Assembly: GCA_004293365.1 (NCBI GenBank)
Contig: RDYN01000058.1
Span: 1-64,000, forward strand
Length of the DNA stretch: 64,000 nucleotides
Reading direction: 5' to 3'
Source of the DNA: Oscillatoriales cyanobacterium
Lineage (GTDB): Bacteria; Cyanobacteriota; Cyanobacteriia; Cyanobacteriales; Microcoleaceae
Shown piece after piece: positions 8,842 to 17,369 of the stretch. The first letter of the stretch is position 1; every line of letters starts with the position of its first letter. The notes under the pieces are model-generated. The model saw only the letters and a list, made by a program, of their open reading frames with translations, searched no databases and was not told the origin of the DNA. Position numbers and translations under genes: made by a program.

Positions 8842-11010
8842 ATGCTTTATTCACTTTTGCCCAAATCTCAAGTCAAAGCCCGCATTTTAAAACAGTTTGC
8901 AGCCGCTGTTTCGGCATCTTTAGCCCTCAGCGCCACAACCAGTTTGAAACCCTCGCCGGTATTAGCTGCTGGCGATATCCCCCCTGCAACTCAAACCTCG
9001 ATCCAGCTAGCAGCAAAACCCGATTCTAGCTTGCAGCTAGGGCAGTTGCGCGCGACTGTTCCCGTGCAGACAATGCAGCTCGATGGAGGTGGATTTATCC
9101 CGATCGCGATCGGCGGTATGATAATTATCCTAGTGCTACCGCTATTTTTTGGCGGATTAGTCGTAATTGGCGATCGCGAAGTAGGAATTGTCAGCAAAAA
9201 GTTTAGCTTCGGTGGCAAATCTTTACCCGCAGGCGATTTAATTGCCTTAAACGGAGAAGCGGGATATCAAGCCGATACATTACCCCCCGGCTGGCATTGG
9301 GGTTATTGGCCTTTGCAATATAACGTCCGCAAAGAATCTCTAACCGTAGTTCCCCAAGGTGAAATTGCCCTGATTATCGCAGCAGGTGGCGAGTCAATTC
9401 CGCCCCAGCGAATCCTCGGGAAATTCACAGAATGCGACAATTTTCAAGATGCTCGCAAATTCCTGAAAGCAGGCGGTGAAAAAGGCAGACAACTCGGAAT
9501 CTTGACAGGCGGTAGCTATCGAATAAATACGGCATTATTTACCGTAATCACAGCAGCTAACGCTCCCAAACACGGGATGACAGCAGAACAATTGAAGCTG
9601 TACAAAATTGCCCCCGATAAAGTAGGAATTGTTACAACCTATGACGGCGTGCCGATTCAAGACGGTGAAATTGCCGGCCCGATTATTCCAAATCACGACA
9701 ACTTCCAAAACGCACAAAAATTTATCGGCGGCGGCGGGCGGCGCGGTTTGCAGGAACAGGTTTTGCTCTCCGGTTCGTGGAACTTAAACCCCTGGTTTGT
9801 CGGGGTTGAGCAAGTCGCAATGACCGAAATCCCGATCGGCTATGTCGGCGCGGTGATTTCCTATGTCGGCAAAACCTCGGAAGATGTCAGCGGCGCAGCT
9901 TTCACCCACGGAAACTTAGTAAATGTCGGCAACAAAGGCGTGTGGGTGACTCCTCTGTATCCGGGGAAACATCCGCTGAATACTCGCATTTTGAAAGTAG
10001 AATTAGTGCCAACTACTAATATTGTATTGAACTGGTCTGGCAAAACAGAACGGCACAGTTACGACTCTAAACTTTCATCTTTAACCGTGCGTTCTCAAGA
10101 CGGTTTTGCCTTTGATTTAGAAGTAGCTCAAATCATTCACGTCGGAGCTTTGGATGCTCCGAAAGTCATCTCTCGCGTCGGTTCGATGCAGAATTTAGTA
10201 GACCACGTTTTGCAGCCGACAATCGGCAATTATTTCCGCAATTCGGCTCAAGCTTATTCTGTATTAGATTTTCTCTCAGCAAGAAGCGGCAGACAAGCGG
10301 AAGCCGCCGAGTATATCAAAGCAGCTTTACGCACCTACGACGTGCAAGCAATTGATACTTTAATCGGGGATATTTTGCCGCCTGCTGAGTTGATGCAAAC
10401 TCAAACCGATCGCAAAATTGCCGAGGAACAGTGCAAGACGTATGAGGTGCAGCAAATAGCACAAACTCAGCGGCAACAATTGGTAAGAGAAACAGCTTTA
10501 GCCGAGATTCAACAAGAGATGGTGAAATCGGAACAAGGCGTGAAGATTTCTGAGTTGAAAGCGAATTCTCAGGTGAAACAAGCTCAAGGCGAGGCTGAAT
10601 CTATCCGGGTAAAAGGAAACGCTCAAGCTGAAGCTTACCGCGCGGGTGTTGTGGCTTTGGGCGGTTCCGGTTATACAGCTTTGCAGTTAATGCAAATTAT
10701 AGGCGATCGCAACGTGCGAGTTGTACCGGATGTTGCAGTTAGCGGCAACGGTAGCGGCGGCGGCTTGGTTGACGGTTTGCTGGGAATGATGATGTGGAAT
10801 CAAACGAGCAAAAATGGAGAAAATGGCGGGGAGTTACCGATAGTTAAGTTGGAGAAATCCCAGCCTGCTGTTTTGGAACCTGCGGCCAAGTTACCTGTAG
10901 CAAAGGTGCATTCAAGCAAGCCGCCTGTGGCGAAGTCTGAGGCTGTTGCGGAGTCTGATATTGATTCGCTGTTTGATGAATTGCCGTTTGACGATAAATC
11001 TTTGAGTTAG
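8842..11010 (+). CDS. SPFH/band-7 (flotillin-like) membrane protein
   Basis: SPFH proteins form large membrane-associated cages that organise membrane microdomains. The 722 residues start with a signal-like segment (about 1-42, ending PSPVLAAGD), then a strong transmembrane helix around 88-112 (IAIGGMIIILVLPLFFGGLVV) followed by GDREVGIVSKKF, the typical beginning of the SPFH domain. The C-terminal half has the alanine/glutamate/glutamine-rich coiled coil (AEEQCKTYEVQQIAQTQRQQ, AQGEAESIRVKGNAQAEAY) usual in flotillins, then a Gly linker and a Lys/Pro/Val-rich tail ending in an acidic SDIDSLFDELPFDD motif. An N-terminal signal peptide in addition to the TM anchor is unusual for the family. No NfeD partner is adjacent. 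Confidence 0.85.
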   Translation: MLYSLLPKSQVKARILKQFAAAVSASLALSATTSLKPSPVLAAGDIPPATQTSIQLAAKPDSSLQLGQLRATVPVQTMQLDGGGFIPIAIGGMIIILVLPLFFGGLVVIGDREVGIVSKKFSFGGKSLPAGDLIALNGEAGYQADTLPPGWHWGYWPLQYNVRKESLTVVPQGEIALIIAAGGESIPPQRILGKFTECDNFQDARKFLKAGGEKGRQLGILTGGSYRINTALFTVITAANAPKHGMTAEQLKLYKIAPDKVGIVTTYDGVPIQDGEIAGPIIPNHDNFQNAQKFIGGGGRRGLQEQVLLSGSWNLNPWFVGVEQVAMTEIPIGYVGAVISYVGKTSEDVSGAAFTHGNLVNVGNKGVWVTPLYPGKHPLNTRILKVELVPTTNIVLNWSGKTERHSYDSKLSSLTVRSQDGFAFDLEVAQIIHVGALDAPKVISRVGSMQNLVDHVLQPTIGNYFRNSAQAYSVLDFLSARSGRQAEAAEYIKAALRTYDVQAIDTLIGDILPPAELMQTQTDRKIAEEQCKTYEVQQIAQTQRQQLVRETALAEIQQEMVKSEQGVKISELKANSQVKQAQGEAESIRVKGNAQAEAYRAGVVALGGSGYTALQLMQIIGDRNVRVVPDVAVSGNGSGGGLVDGLLGMMMWNQTSKNGENGGELPIVKLEKSQPAVLEPAAKLPVAKVHSSKPPVAKSEAVAESDIDSLFDELPFDDKSLS

Positions 11011-11061
11011 ATGGTTTGGGGAATTTGAATGATTCGTATTTAATCATTCGTAGAGAAGACT

Positions 11062-11361
11062 CGGCGAATAGAATTCGCAGCTATACAAACAAAACCCGGA
11101 TGGTGCGCGGGTTGAAGAGTGAGTGGCTAAAATTACGTTATTTTCTTCATTCTGCGGAGGCAGAATTCGTTTGTATAGACGCGGTTTCAACCGCCGTATT
11201 ATCTGGTAATTCTCTGTTTGTGTAAGACGGCGAATAGAATTCGCGTCTATACAAACGAAACCCGCCGGACGCGGGTTGAAGAATGAGCCGCTAAAATTAC
11301 GTTATTTTCTTCATTCTGCGGAGGCCCAATTCGTTTGTATAGACGCGGTTTCAACCGCCGT
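11062..11361. repeat. Two tandem copies of a ~135-bp fold-back repeat
   Basis: Copy 1 (11062-11197) and copy 2 (11228-11361) are about 90% alike, both starting cggcgaatagaattcgc and ending cggtttcaaccgccgt. Each can fold on itself (tagacgcggtttc against gaaacccgcgtcta-like bases), like a miniature inverted-repeat element. A shorter relative lies at 63425-63505 and another at about 50466-50492. No ORF or transposase lies within. Confidence 0.8.
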
Positions 11362-11409
11362 CTGGAAATTCTATATTTGTGTAAACGCGAATTATATTCG
11401 CCGTAAATT

Positions 11410-11868
11410 CTATGTTTGTGTAGACACCAATTCTATAGGCTGGGAATTCTTGGATGCTGGATTTAGTGGAAAGAATGCAGCCGGCGAGACACAGAAAAAC
11501 TCAGCAAGTTTTTGTATGTGTTCAGTGGTGAGTTCGCGCTTTTTATGCAGAATATCAGAAACAATAGACTCTGTTTTGAAAATAGGAAGGAGGTCTTTTT
11601 GTCTGAGGTCAAATTCTTCTATCAAACCTTTTAACAGTTCTATCCCGTAAATATCAGGAATAGGTTCTAAAGTTTGCTCGTATTCATAAACCAGGGTTCC
11701 GAGTACGTTGAGATAATCGCGTTCGTCGGGAGTCAGTTCGCCTTTGTCTAACAGAGAGTCGATCGTTTCTTGAGTTGCGATTAATTCTGACTCGACAGTT
11801 ATGGGTCGCGGTGGAAATGATTTAAGCAATTCAATATAAGCATTAGAGTTATTCATGAGATTATTCAC
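11410..11868 (-). CDS. HigA-type antitoxin / XRE-family regulator, orphan
   Basis: HigA-like antitoxins neutralise HigB/RelE-type RNases and repress their own operon. The 152-residue protein has an N-terminal dimerisation region rich in acidic residues and a C-terminal helix-turn-helix: LKGLIEEFDLRQKDLLPIFKTESIVSDILHKKRELTTEHIQKLAEFFCVSPAAFF is the fold of the HigA family (shown here in part only through key residues Gln-Lys-Asp-Leu and Pro-Ala-Ala-Phe-Phe). No toxin gene lies on either side: the 90 bp upstream lead into the divergent DUF2470 gene and downstream is repeat DNA. It may be an orphan antitoxin or a plain regulator. The start at 11868 is assumed; MNNSN four codons later is also possible. 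Confidence 0.72.
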   Translation of the reverse strand: MNNLMNNSNAYIELLKSFPPRPITVESELIATQETIDSLLDKGELTPDERDYLNVLGTLVYEYEQTLEPIPDIYGIELLKGLIEEFDLRQKDLLPIFKTESIVSDILHKKRELTTEHIQKLAEFFCVSPAAFFPLNPASKNSQPIELVSTQT

Positions 11869-11958
11869 TCTTAATAGAACACAATATTATCATCTATACT
11901 CTCCGATCGCGCAAATCGCAGTACAATCGATCGCAATATTGCATATGAGGAATCTCCC

Positions 11959-12243
11959 ATGTCAGACCAGTTTTCCACCGAAATTAGCGATCGCATCTGC
12001 ACTCACATGAACGACGATCACGCTAGCGCCGTAGTTTTGTACGCTCAAGCCTACGGCGGCCAACCCGAGGCGACATCAGCTCAAATGCTCGCCATTGATG
12101 CCAACGGTATGGATTTAACCGCTCAAGTCAATGATGAAATAGTACCAGTCAGAGTAAAGTTCGATCGCACTTTAACAGACGCCGAAGATGCCCACCACAC
12201 TCTCATTGACATGGTGAAACAAGCCCGCAAAGCTGCTAAGTAG
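11959..12243 (+). CDS. DUF2470 domain protein
   Basis: The 94-residue protein is a stand-alone DUF2470 domain, a module related to the C-terminal part of HugZ/pyridoxamine-oxidase-like haem-binding proteins. Signatures are ICTHMNDDHASAVVLYAQAYGG near the start (conserved His residues in HMNDDH), ANGMDLTAQV in the middle and DAEDAHHTLIDMVKQAR at the end. Such free-standing copies are common in cyanobacteria and have been linked to haem or pigment metabolism, but the function here is not established. A GAGGAAT-like ribosome-binding site precedes the ATG. It is divergent from the HigA-like gene. Confidence 0.85.
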   Translation: MSDQFSTEISDRICTHMNDDHASAVVLYAQAYGGQPEATSAQMLAIDANGMDLTAQVNDEIVPVRVKFDRTLTDAEDAHHTLIDMVKQARKAAK

Positions 12244-12283
12244 CCAAATTATCCCTATTCTGTTATAATTTCAAGGTTCGTTC

Positions 12284-12395
12284 GTTCGTAGTACGGACTT
12301 TAGTCCGTTTAAATCCTCGATACGGACTAAAGTCCGTACTACAAACCTTTAGTCCGGTTAAATTCTTAAGAAGGACTAAAGTCCTTACTACAAAC
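12284..12395. repeat. Compound palindromic repeat (ggactttagtcc family)
   Basis: Three half-sites of the dispersed palindrome: gtagtacggactttagtccg, then tacggactaaagtccgtactacaaac, then gaaggactaaagtccttactacaaac. The first two pair as a long hairpin; the third looks like a duplicated right arm. Confidence 0.8.
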
Positions 12396-12440
12396 AAAAT
12401 ATTTAATATCGTTAAATTTACATCTAATATATCAAATAAA

Positions 12441-14081
12441 ATGACAGAACAATACACCCAACCCAGAGAATTCGATGCCATCAATGCCCGTCAAAATAAC
12501 CCTTTCGATGCACTCGTAAAGCGACTAGATTTGATGATTCGCGCCCGCTACTCCCTGCTGTACATTGTCGGCGCCGAAGAGGAACCAGTCGAAGCTGTAA
12601 TTGCCCAAGTAGCCCTGCAAGTAACACCACCGCGCCGAGTATTGTTCTGGGATATCGTGCGCGGCTGGGAAGATAACGGTTCCGGGAAAGGTTCGGTAAT
12701 GGCGGCCCTCGATCGCATCGGCAAGACCGCTGTTGAAGAATATACCATATTTGTACTGCGGGATTTGCACCCAGTTTTAAAATCTCCCTACACCGACAAA
12801 AATGCTCCGGTAATCCGGGAATTGCGAAATTTAACGCGGGAATTGAAGCGCAGCAAAAAAACAATCGTCCTCACTTCTCACGCACTAGAATTGCCAGAAG
12901 AATTGAAAGAAGAAGTAACAGTAATTGATTTCCCTTTACCCAACGTCCAAGAAATAGATCGTTTAATTTCCCACGTTGTGGAAAAGCCGGAACAGTTGCA
13001 AGTTAGCGGCTTAGCAAAGGAACAGTTAGTTAAAGCTTGTCAAGGTTTGAGCCGCGCTCGCATCGGGCGGGTTTTAGCTAAAGCTTTGGCAGCCAAACAG
13101 CAAATTAACGAGTCAGATATTGATGGAGTTTTGGAAGAGAAACAGCAAGCTATTCGCCAAACAGGAATTTTGGAATTTTTCAATTCCCGAGAATCCCTGA
13201 AAAATGTGGGCGGATTGGAGAATTTGAAGCAGTGGGTAAAGATGCGGCAAGATGCTTTTACAGACGAGGCGCGCCGCTACGGTATACCCAATCCTAAGGG
13301 CGTTTTGTTAGTAGGAATTCAAGGAACTGGCAAATCTTTATCTGCGAAAACTATTGCTTGTGAATGGCGTTTGCCGCTGTTACGATTGGATACTGGGAGA
13401 TTGTTTGGCGGGATTGTCGGGGAAAGCGAAAGCCGCGTTCGGCAAATGATACAATTGGCAGAGGCGATCGCACCTTGCGTCTTGTGGATCGATGAAATAG
13501 ATAAAGCCTTCGGCAACATTATCAACGGCGGCGACGGCGATTCGGGAACTTCGCGCCGGGTATTCGGCAGTTTGATCACTTGGATGCAGGAAAAAACCAG
13601 CCCGGTGTTTATTGTAGCAACTGCAAATAACGTGCGGATTTTGCCGGCTGAGTTGCTGAGAAAGGGCAGGTTTGATGAGATTTTCTTTTTGAATTTGCCC
13701 TCGGAATCGGAACGCCAAGATATTTTTAAGGTGCATTTGCAGCGTTTGCGCCCGACTAGATTGCGCGATTTTGATTTGGCAATTTTGGCGAAGTCTGCTG
13801 AGAATTTTAGCGGTGCGGAAATTGAGCAAGTGGTGATTGATGGATTGTACCGCGCTTTTGGCACTTTTGTGAACGGGCAGCGCCGAGATTTGACGACGGA
13901 GGATGTTTTGAGGTCGATCGAGGATACTGTACCTTTAGCTGCGATCGCGCGATCGCAAATTGAAGATTTGAAGCGCTGGGCGGCCGAAGCAGGCGCGAGA
14001 ACAGCTTCTAACGATACTCGATTGATTGATGAATTGAAACGCTACAGCAGGCCGCTGGGAGGAGATGCGATCGACAATTAA
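12441..14081 (+). CDS. AAA+ ATPase, Ycf46-like
   Basis: This 546-residue protein matches the cyanobacterial/plastid Ycf46 type. An N-terminal domain of about 240 residues (degenerate, with PRRVLFWDIVRGW) precedes a full AAA module. Walker A is GIQGTGKS (292-299), Walker B is CVLWIDEIDKA (346-356), sensor 1 is VFIVATANN, and the arginine-finger region is LLRKGRFDEIFF. The C-terminal lid follows, with NFSGAEIEQVVIDGLYRAF. Ycf46 has been connected to CO2 uptake/photosynthesis regulation in Synechocystis, which is family knowledge and not visible here. The gene stands alone between two palindromic repeats. Confidence 0.85.
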   Translation: MTEQYTQPREFDAINARQNNPFDALVKRLDLMIRARYSLLYIVGAEEEPVEAVIAQVALQVTPPRRVLFWDIVRGWEDNGSGKGSVMAALDRIGKTAVEEYTIFVLRDLHPVLKSPYTDKNAPVIRELRNLTRELKRSKKTIVLTSHALELPEELKEEVTVIDFPLPNVQEIDRLISHVVEKPEQLQVSGLAKEQLVKACQGLSRARIGRVLAKALAAKQQINESDIDGVLEEKQQAIRQTGILEFFNSRESLKNVGGLENLKQWVKMRQDAFTDEARRYGIPNPKGVLLVGIQGTGKSLSAKTIACEWRLPLLRLDTGRLFGGIVGESESRVRQMIQLAEAIAPCVLWIDEIDKAFGNIINGGDGDSGTSRRVFGSLITWMQEKTSPVFIVATANNVRILPAELLRKGRFDEIFFLNLPSESERQDIFKVHLQRLRPTRLRDFDLAILAKSAENFSGAEIEQVVIDGLYRAFGTFVNGQRRDLTTEDVLRSIEDTVPLAAIARSQIEDLKRWAAEAGARTASNDTRLIDELKRYSRPLGGDAIDN

Positions 14082-14090
14082 CTTAAATTC

Positions 14091-14177
14091 GGTTCGATCG
14101 TTCGGACTTTAGTCCTTAATTCTGAGGACTGAAGTCCTCACTACAAACCTGAGGACTGAAGTCCGAACGATCGAACC
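14091..14177. repeat. Palindromic repeat (ggttcgatcgttcgg...)
   Basis: Inverted repeat starting ggttcgatcgttcggacttta and ending agtccgaacgatcgaacc, with an internal gaggactgaagtcctcactacaaac unit. It lies 10 bp after the AAA ATPase gene and could also end transcription. Confidence 0.8.
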
Positions 14178-14321
14178 TAACTCAACGCTCATTCTGCCGC
14201 AAACCGAACCTCCGCAGACGGATACCACCCTAATTGCAGCATTAACATCTCAGTTACATTTCGTTACGATAAGGAAACAGAGAGCAAAAAACTCTCCCCC
14301 ATAATATCAGAGGTAGCCATT

Positions 14322-15425
14322 ATGAACGGTACATTTCGCGTCGGCAACCTGTTTGGAATTCCCTTTTTTGTCAACGCTTCTTGGTTCTTAGTTCTGGGTT
14401 TAGTAACCTGGCAGTACGGCGGTGCACTAGCTGGCCTGTTTCCCACCTTAGGCCCCGTAGCGCCGTGGCTGCTGGGATTATTCGCAGCATTACTGTTATT
14501 TGCTTCCGTCTTAGCCCACGAATTAGGACACAGTTGGGTAGCTATCAAACAGGGAATTGGCGTGAAATCGATTTCGCTATTTCTGTTTGGCGGACTGGCT
14601 AATTTGGAAAGAGAATCGAAAACCCCAGCAGAAGCCTTTTGGGTAGCGATTGCAGGCCCGTTAGTTAGCTTATTTTTGGCTGGTTTGTTAACAGTTATCG
14701 GAGTCGGTGCAGCCCTCACAGGCCCCGCAGCAGCCATCGTCCAACTTTTAGCTTCCATCAACCTAGCTTTAGCCTTATTTAACCTCATTCCCGGCTTGCC
14801 CCTCGACGGCGGCAACATCCTCAAAGCGATCGTCTGGAAGATTACCGGCAACCCTTACAAAGGCATAATTTTTGCTAGCCGCGTCGGTCAAATCATTGGC
14901 TGGATTGCCATTGCTACAGGCATCTTCGGCAATATTTGGAATCTAGTAATCGGTTGGTTCTTGCTGCAAAATGCCGGTCAGTCTGCACAATATGCCACAG
15001 TCCAAAATGAACTCGCAGGGCTGACAGCCGCAGATGCTTTGACTGCCGAAAGCCCGATCGTCCCAGAAAACTTATCCCTCAGAGAATTTGCCAACAACTA
15101 CGTCATCGGTAGCACTCACACCTGGCGCCGGTTCCTAGTTACCGATGATGCGGGACAATTGGTAGGGGCGATCGACCTTGACGACATGAAAACCATCCCC
15201 ACCGGAAGCTGGCCCCAAGTTCAAGTTAAAGAACTCCTGAAGCCGATCGAATTTTCCACCACCGTCAAACCCGAATTATCCCTCCTCGAAGTCGTCAACC
15301 TCCTCGAACAACTCAAAGTCCAAGAACTCCCCGTCACAGGCGAAAACGGCGTCCTCGTCGGGCTTGTAGAAAAAGCAGAAATCGCCCGCCTGCTACAAAG
15401 ACGAGCTCAAGCTAACCCCGCTTAA
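14322..15425 (+). CDS. Site-2-protease family (M50) membrane metalloprotease with CBS domains
   Basis: Intramembrane zinc proteases of this family cleave membrane-bound regulators. In 367 residues there are about five to six hydrophobic segments in the first 215. The zinc-binding motif is LAHELGHSW (His66, Glu67, His70) and the third ligand is in LIPGLPLDGGNIL (Asp162). A pair of CBS-like regions follows (about 235-290 and 300-360), typical of the CBS-containing S2P subgroup that may sense adenosine nucleotides. All key residues are present, so it is likely active. The substrate is unknown and no anti-sigma factor is nearby. A hairpin lies just after the stop. Confidence 0.9.
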   Translation: MNGTFRVGNLFGIPFFVNASWFLVLGLVTWQYGGALAGLFPTLGPVAPWLLGLFAALLLFASVLAHELGHSWVAIKQGIGVKSISLFLFGGLANLERESKTPAEAFWVAIAGPLVSLFLAGLLTVIGVGAALTGPAAAIVQLLASINLALALFNLIPGLPLDGGNILKAIVWKITGNPYKGIIFASRVGQIIGWIAIATGIFGNIWNLVIGWFLLQNAGQSAQYATVQNELAGLTAADALTAESPIVPENLSLREFANNYVIGSTHTWRRFLVTDDAGQLVGAIDLDDMKTIPTGSWPQVQVKELLKPIEFSTTVKPELSLLEVVNLLEQLKVQELPVTGENGVLVGLVEKAEIARLLQRRAQANPA

Positions 15426-15450
15426 TACCCTCAGATACTTGAAAAATAAC

Positions 15451-15501
15451 AGTTAGCCCCCTCGATTTTCCTTACCAAAAGGGCGATCGGGGGGCTTAAC
15501 T
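15451..15501 (+). terminator. Inverted repeat after the S2P gene
   Basis: agttagccccctcgat (15451-15466) pairs with atcggggggcttaact (15486-15501) around a 19-base loop, 25 bp after the stop codon. It is a plausible terminator, though not followed by a T run. Confidence 0.5.
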
Positions 15502-15597
15502 GTAGCTACCCAAAAGTCAAATCAAATACTAAATTATTAGCTGCAAATCAGCAATAAATAACTATAATAGTGTATTGATCATCTGAGCGAAGACGGT

Positions 15598-17013
15598 ATG
15601 CCATCTCAGGACGTTTCCTCTCAATCCCAAACCCAAGAGTCAAAAGTTCTCCCTACTCTCACAAACAATATATTGCCCGAGGCGCGTGAGGCGCAGCCAT
15701 CGCGTAGCAAATCGCCTCAACCAACAGCTCAATTACAAAAATCGGAGCTGACAGTTTTTGCTGCTCAAGAGATTATTTACAAATTTTTCATATATCACAT
15801 CAACAACTCGGAACCAGAAATTAGTCTCCAGGAATTCAAAAAAATCTTTATAGAACTAATTGCTCCAGTTAACCCTACATTAATTCAATCCCTCTACACA
15901 ATAATTGAATTTAACAGTCAACAAGAATTTAACAACTTATTTAAACGCTGCTGTTACATCTTATTAAATAACTGGATATCCAACAAACAATACCAACTTG
16001 CTCGGGAATTAATTACAATTATTAGCGAGATCACCCTCAGCGAACCCCAGGCAGACAATATTCTCAAAAGACTGAAAGTGTCGCTGAGAAAATTTGTCAG
16101 CAGCCAAGACTATGAAAACATCAAATTATTTGTATTGAAGTACGGCGACTACCAGCCCGTAGAAAAGCACTGGACTTCTCGCTATCAGCCTTATTTGCTA
16201 GCCACCCAATATCTCGATACTAAAAACACCCTCGAAGCACGCCAAACTGCCAAACTATTGTCCCAGAAGTTAAAAGACAAGTATAAGTTTGACCTAGCAA
16301 TGTATACATCTCGCTCTCAGTCGGCCGCATTCAAATTAAAAAATTCTCATAATCCCACACTTTTAGGAGAGGAAGCCCTGCGTTTAATCAAAATAATTTT
16401 GGTCAACCGAGGCTCGTTGAACTATCGGAGCTTAGCCAATATTTTTATCACTCAGAGTCAAAATATTACCTACAAGCAGTTTAAGGAATCTCTAATTAAG
16501 TATTTATGTTATTACCATGAAAAAAAAAATAGTTCTGATATTTATCACCAAGAACTCATCAATAGTTTAGATAATTTTCATCCGCAGAATGACGAAGAAA
16601 GTTTGAACAGTAGCCTGTTGCTCAGAACTTGCAATTATCTAATCAAATGTTTAACTGTGGAAAATTCCGGGGAACCAACCGCCTTATTTCTAATTTTCGC
16701 CACTCAACTAAATCCTTTAATGCTAGCAATTTTGATGCTAAAGTTAATTTTAATTTCCCCCTATTCCCAAACCTACTTAGAACTTTGTTTTGCTCGATTA
16801 ATTGAATACTATCAAGATAACTCGGCTGCTGAATGTCAGTGGCTAATTAAATTTTTAGAAGTTTGCCAGATTGCTCTAACTATTTATGGAGACAATGTTC
16901 AATACAATCTAGTGAATATGTCAGACAAGCATCAAGAAGAACAGTTGTTTATCGACCTCAATAACTGTCGAGTTTTTTCTCAACACAAACAAATCTCAAA
17001 AGATCGAGATTAG
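15598..17013 (+). CDS. Protein of unknown function, all-helical, AT-rich gene
   Basis: No family was recognised. The 471-residue protein has a low-complexity Ser/Gln/Pro-rich N-terminus (about 1-50), then a mostly alpha-helical body rich in Leu, Ile, Asn, Lys and Gln, with sections such as KFFIYHINNSEPEISLQEF and YQLARELITIISEI that suggest helical repeats (TPR/HEAT-like). There is no signal peptide or convincing membrane segment. Codon use and base composition are more AT-rich than the flanking genes, which could mean lateral origin or simply weak constraint. At about 15683-15715 the sequence gaggcgcgtgaggcgcagccat suggests a small repeat within the N-terminal coding part. It is followed directly by a GTCATTA repeat array. 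Confidence 0.65.
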   Translation: MPSQDVSSQSQTQESKVLPTLTNNILPEAREAQPSRSKSPQPTAQLQKSELTVFAAQEIIYKFFIYHINNSEPEISLQEFKKIFIELIAPVNPTLIQSLYTIIEFNSQQEFNNLFKRCCYILLNNWISNKQYQLARELITIISEITLSEPQADNILKRLKVSLRKFVSSQDYENIKLFVLKYGDYQPVEKHWTSRYQPYLLATQYLDTKNTLEARQTAKLLSQKLKDKYKFDLAMYTSRSQSAAFKLKNSHNPTLLGEEALRLIKIILVNRGSLNYRSLANIFITQSQNITYKQFKESLIKYLCYYHEKKNSSDIYHQELINSLDNFHPQNDEESLNSSLLLRTCNYLIKCLTVENSGEPTALFLIFATQLNPLMLAILMLKLILISPYSQTYLELCFARLIEYYQDNSAAECQWLIKFLEVCQIALTIYGDNVQYNLVNMSDKHQEEQLFIDLNNCRVFSQHKQISKDRD

Positions 17014-17369
17014 TCATTAGTCATTAGTCATCAGTCATTAGTCATTAGTCATTAGTCATTAGTCATCAGTCATCAGTCATTAGTCATTAGTCATTAGTCA
17101 TTCCTATTCGTAGGGTGCGTCGCCACTAAAAATCCCTAAATTTAATCGGCAATCTGATAGCGACGCACCTTACACATCGTGTAGGTAAACAACTCTCCAT
17201 TTAACTCAGATAAAAAAAATTATGTGGTAGGATTTTCACAAATAGGATAAGGTGCGGATCCCTCAGATTGTCGCTCTTTTCTTAAGAATTTTTCGCAGGA
17301 TCCGCACCCTACGAATCCTGTTGCATTTTTTGGGAAAAATGGTATTAGTCATTAGTCATTAGGTGTACC
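17014..17369. repeat. GTCATTA tandem array and imperfect palindromes, no gene
   Basis: Tandem gtcatta/gtcatca heptamers (17014-17102, again at 17346-17361) frame a segment with ggtgcgtcgc ... gcgacgcacc (about 17116-17170) and aggtgcggatcc ... ggatccgcaccc (about 17250-17308) inverted repeats. Nothing coding was seen. The element lies between convergent genes. Confidence 0.75.

Noticed and set aside
11276-11650. Plus-strand 124-codon frame across the fold-back repeats
   Set aside because: Made of repeat DNA and the antisense of the HigA-like gene.
17014-17102. Possible CRISPR array of gtcatta units
   Set aside because: Units are 7 bp with no spacers; a simple tandem repeat.
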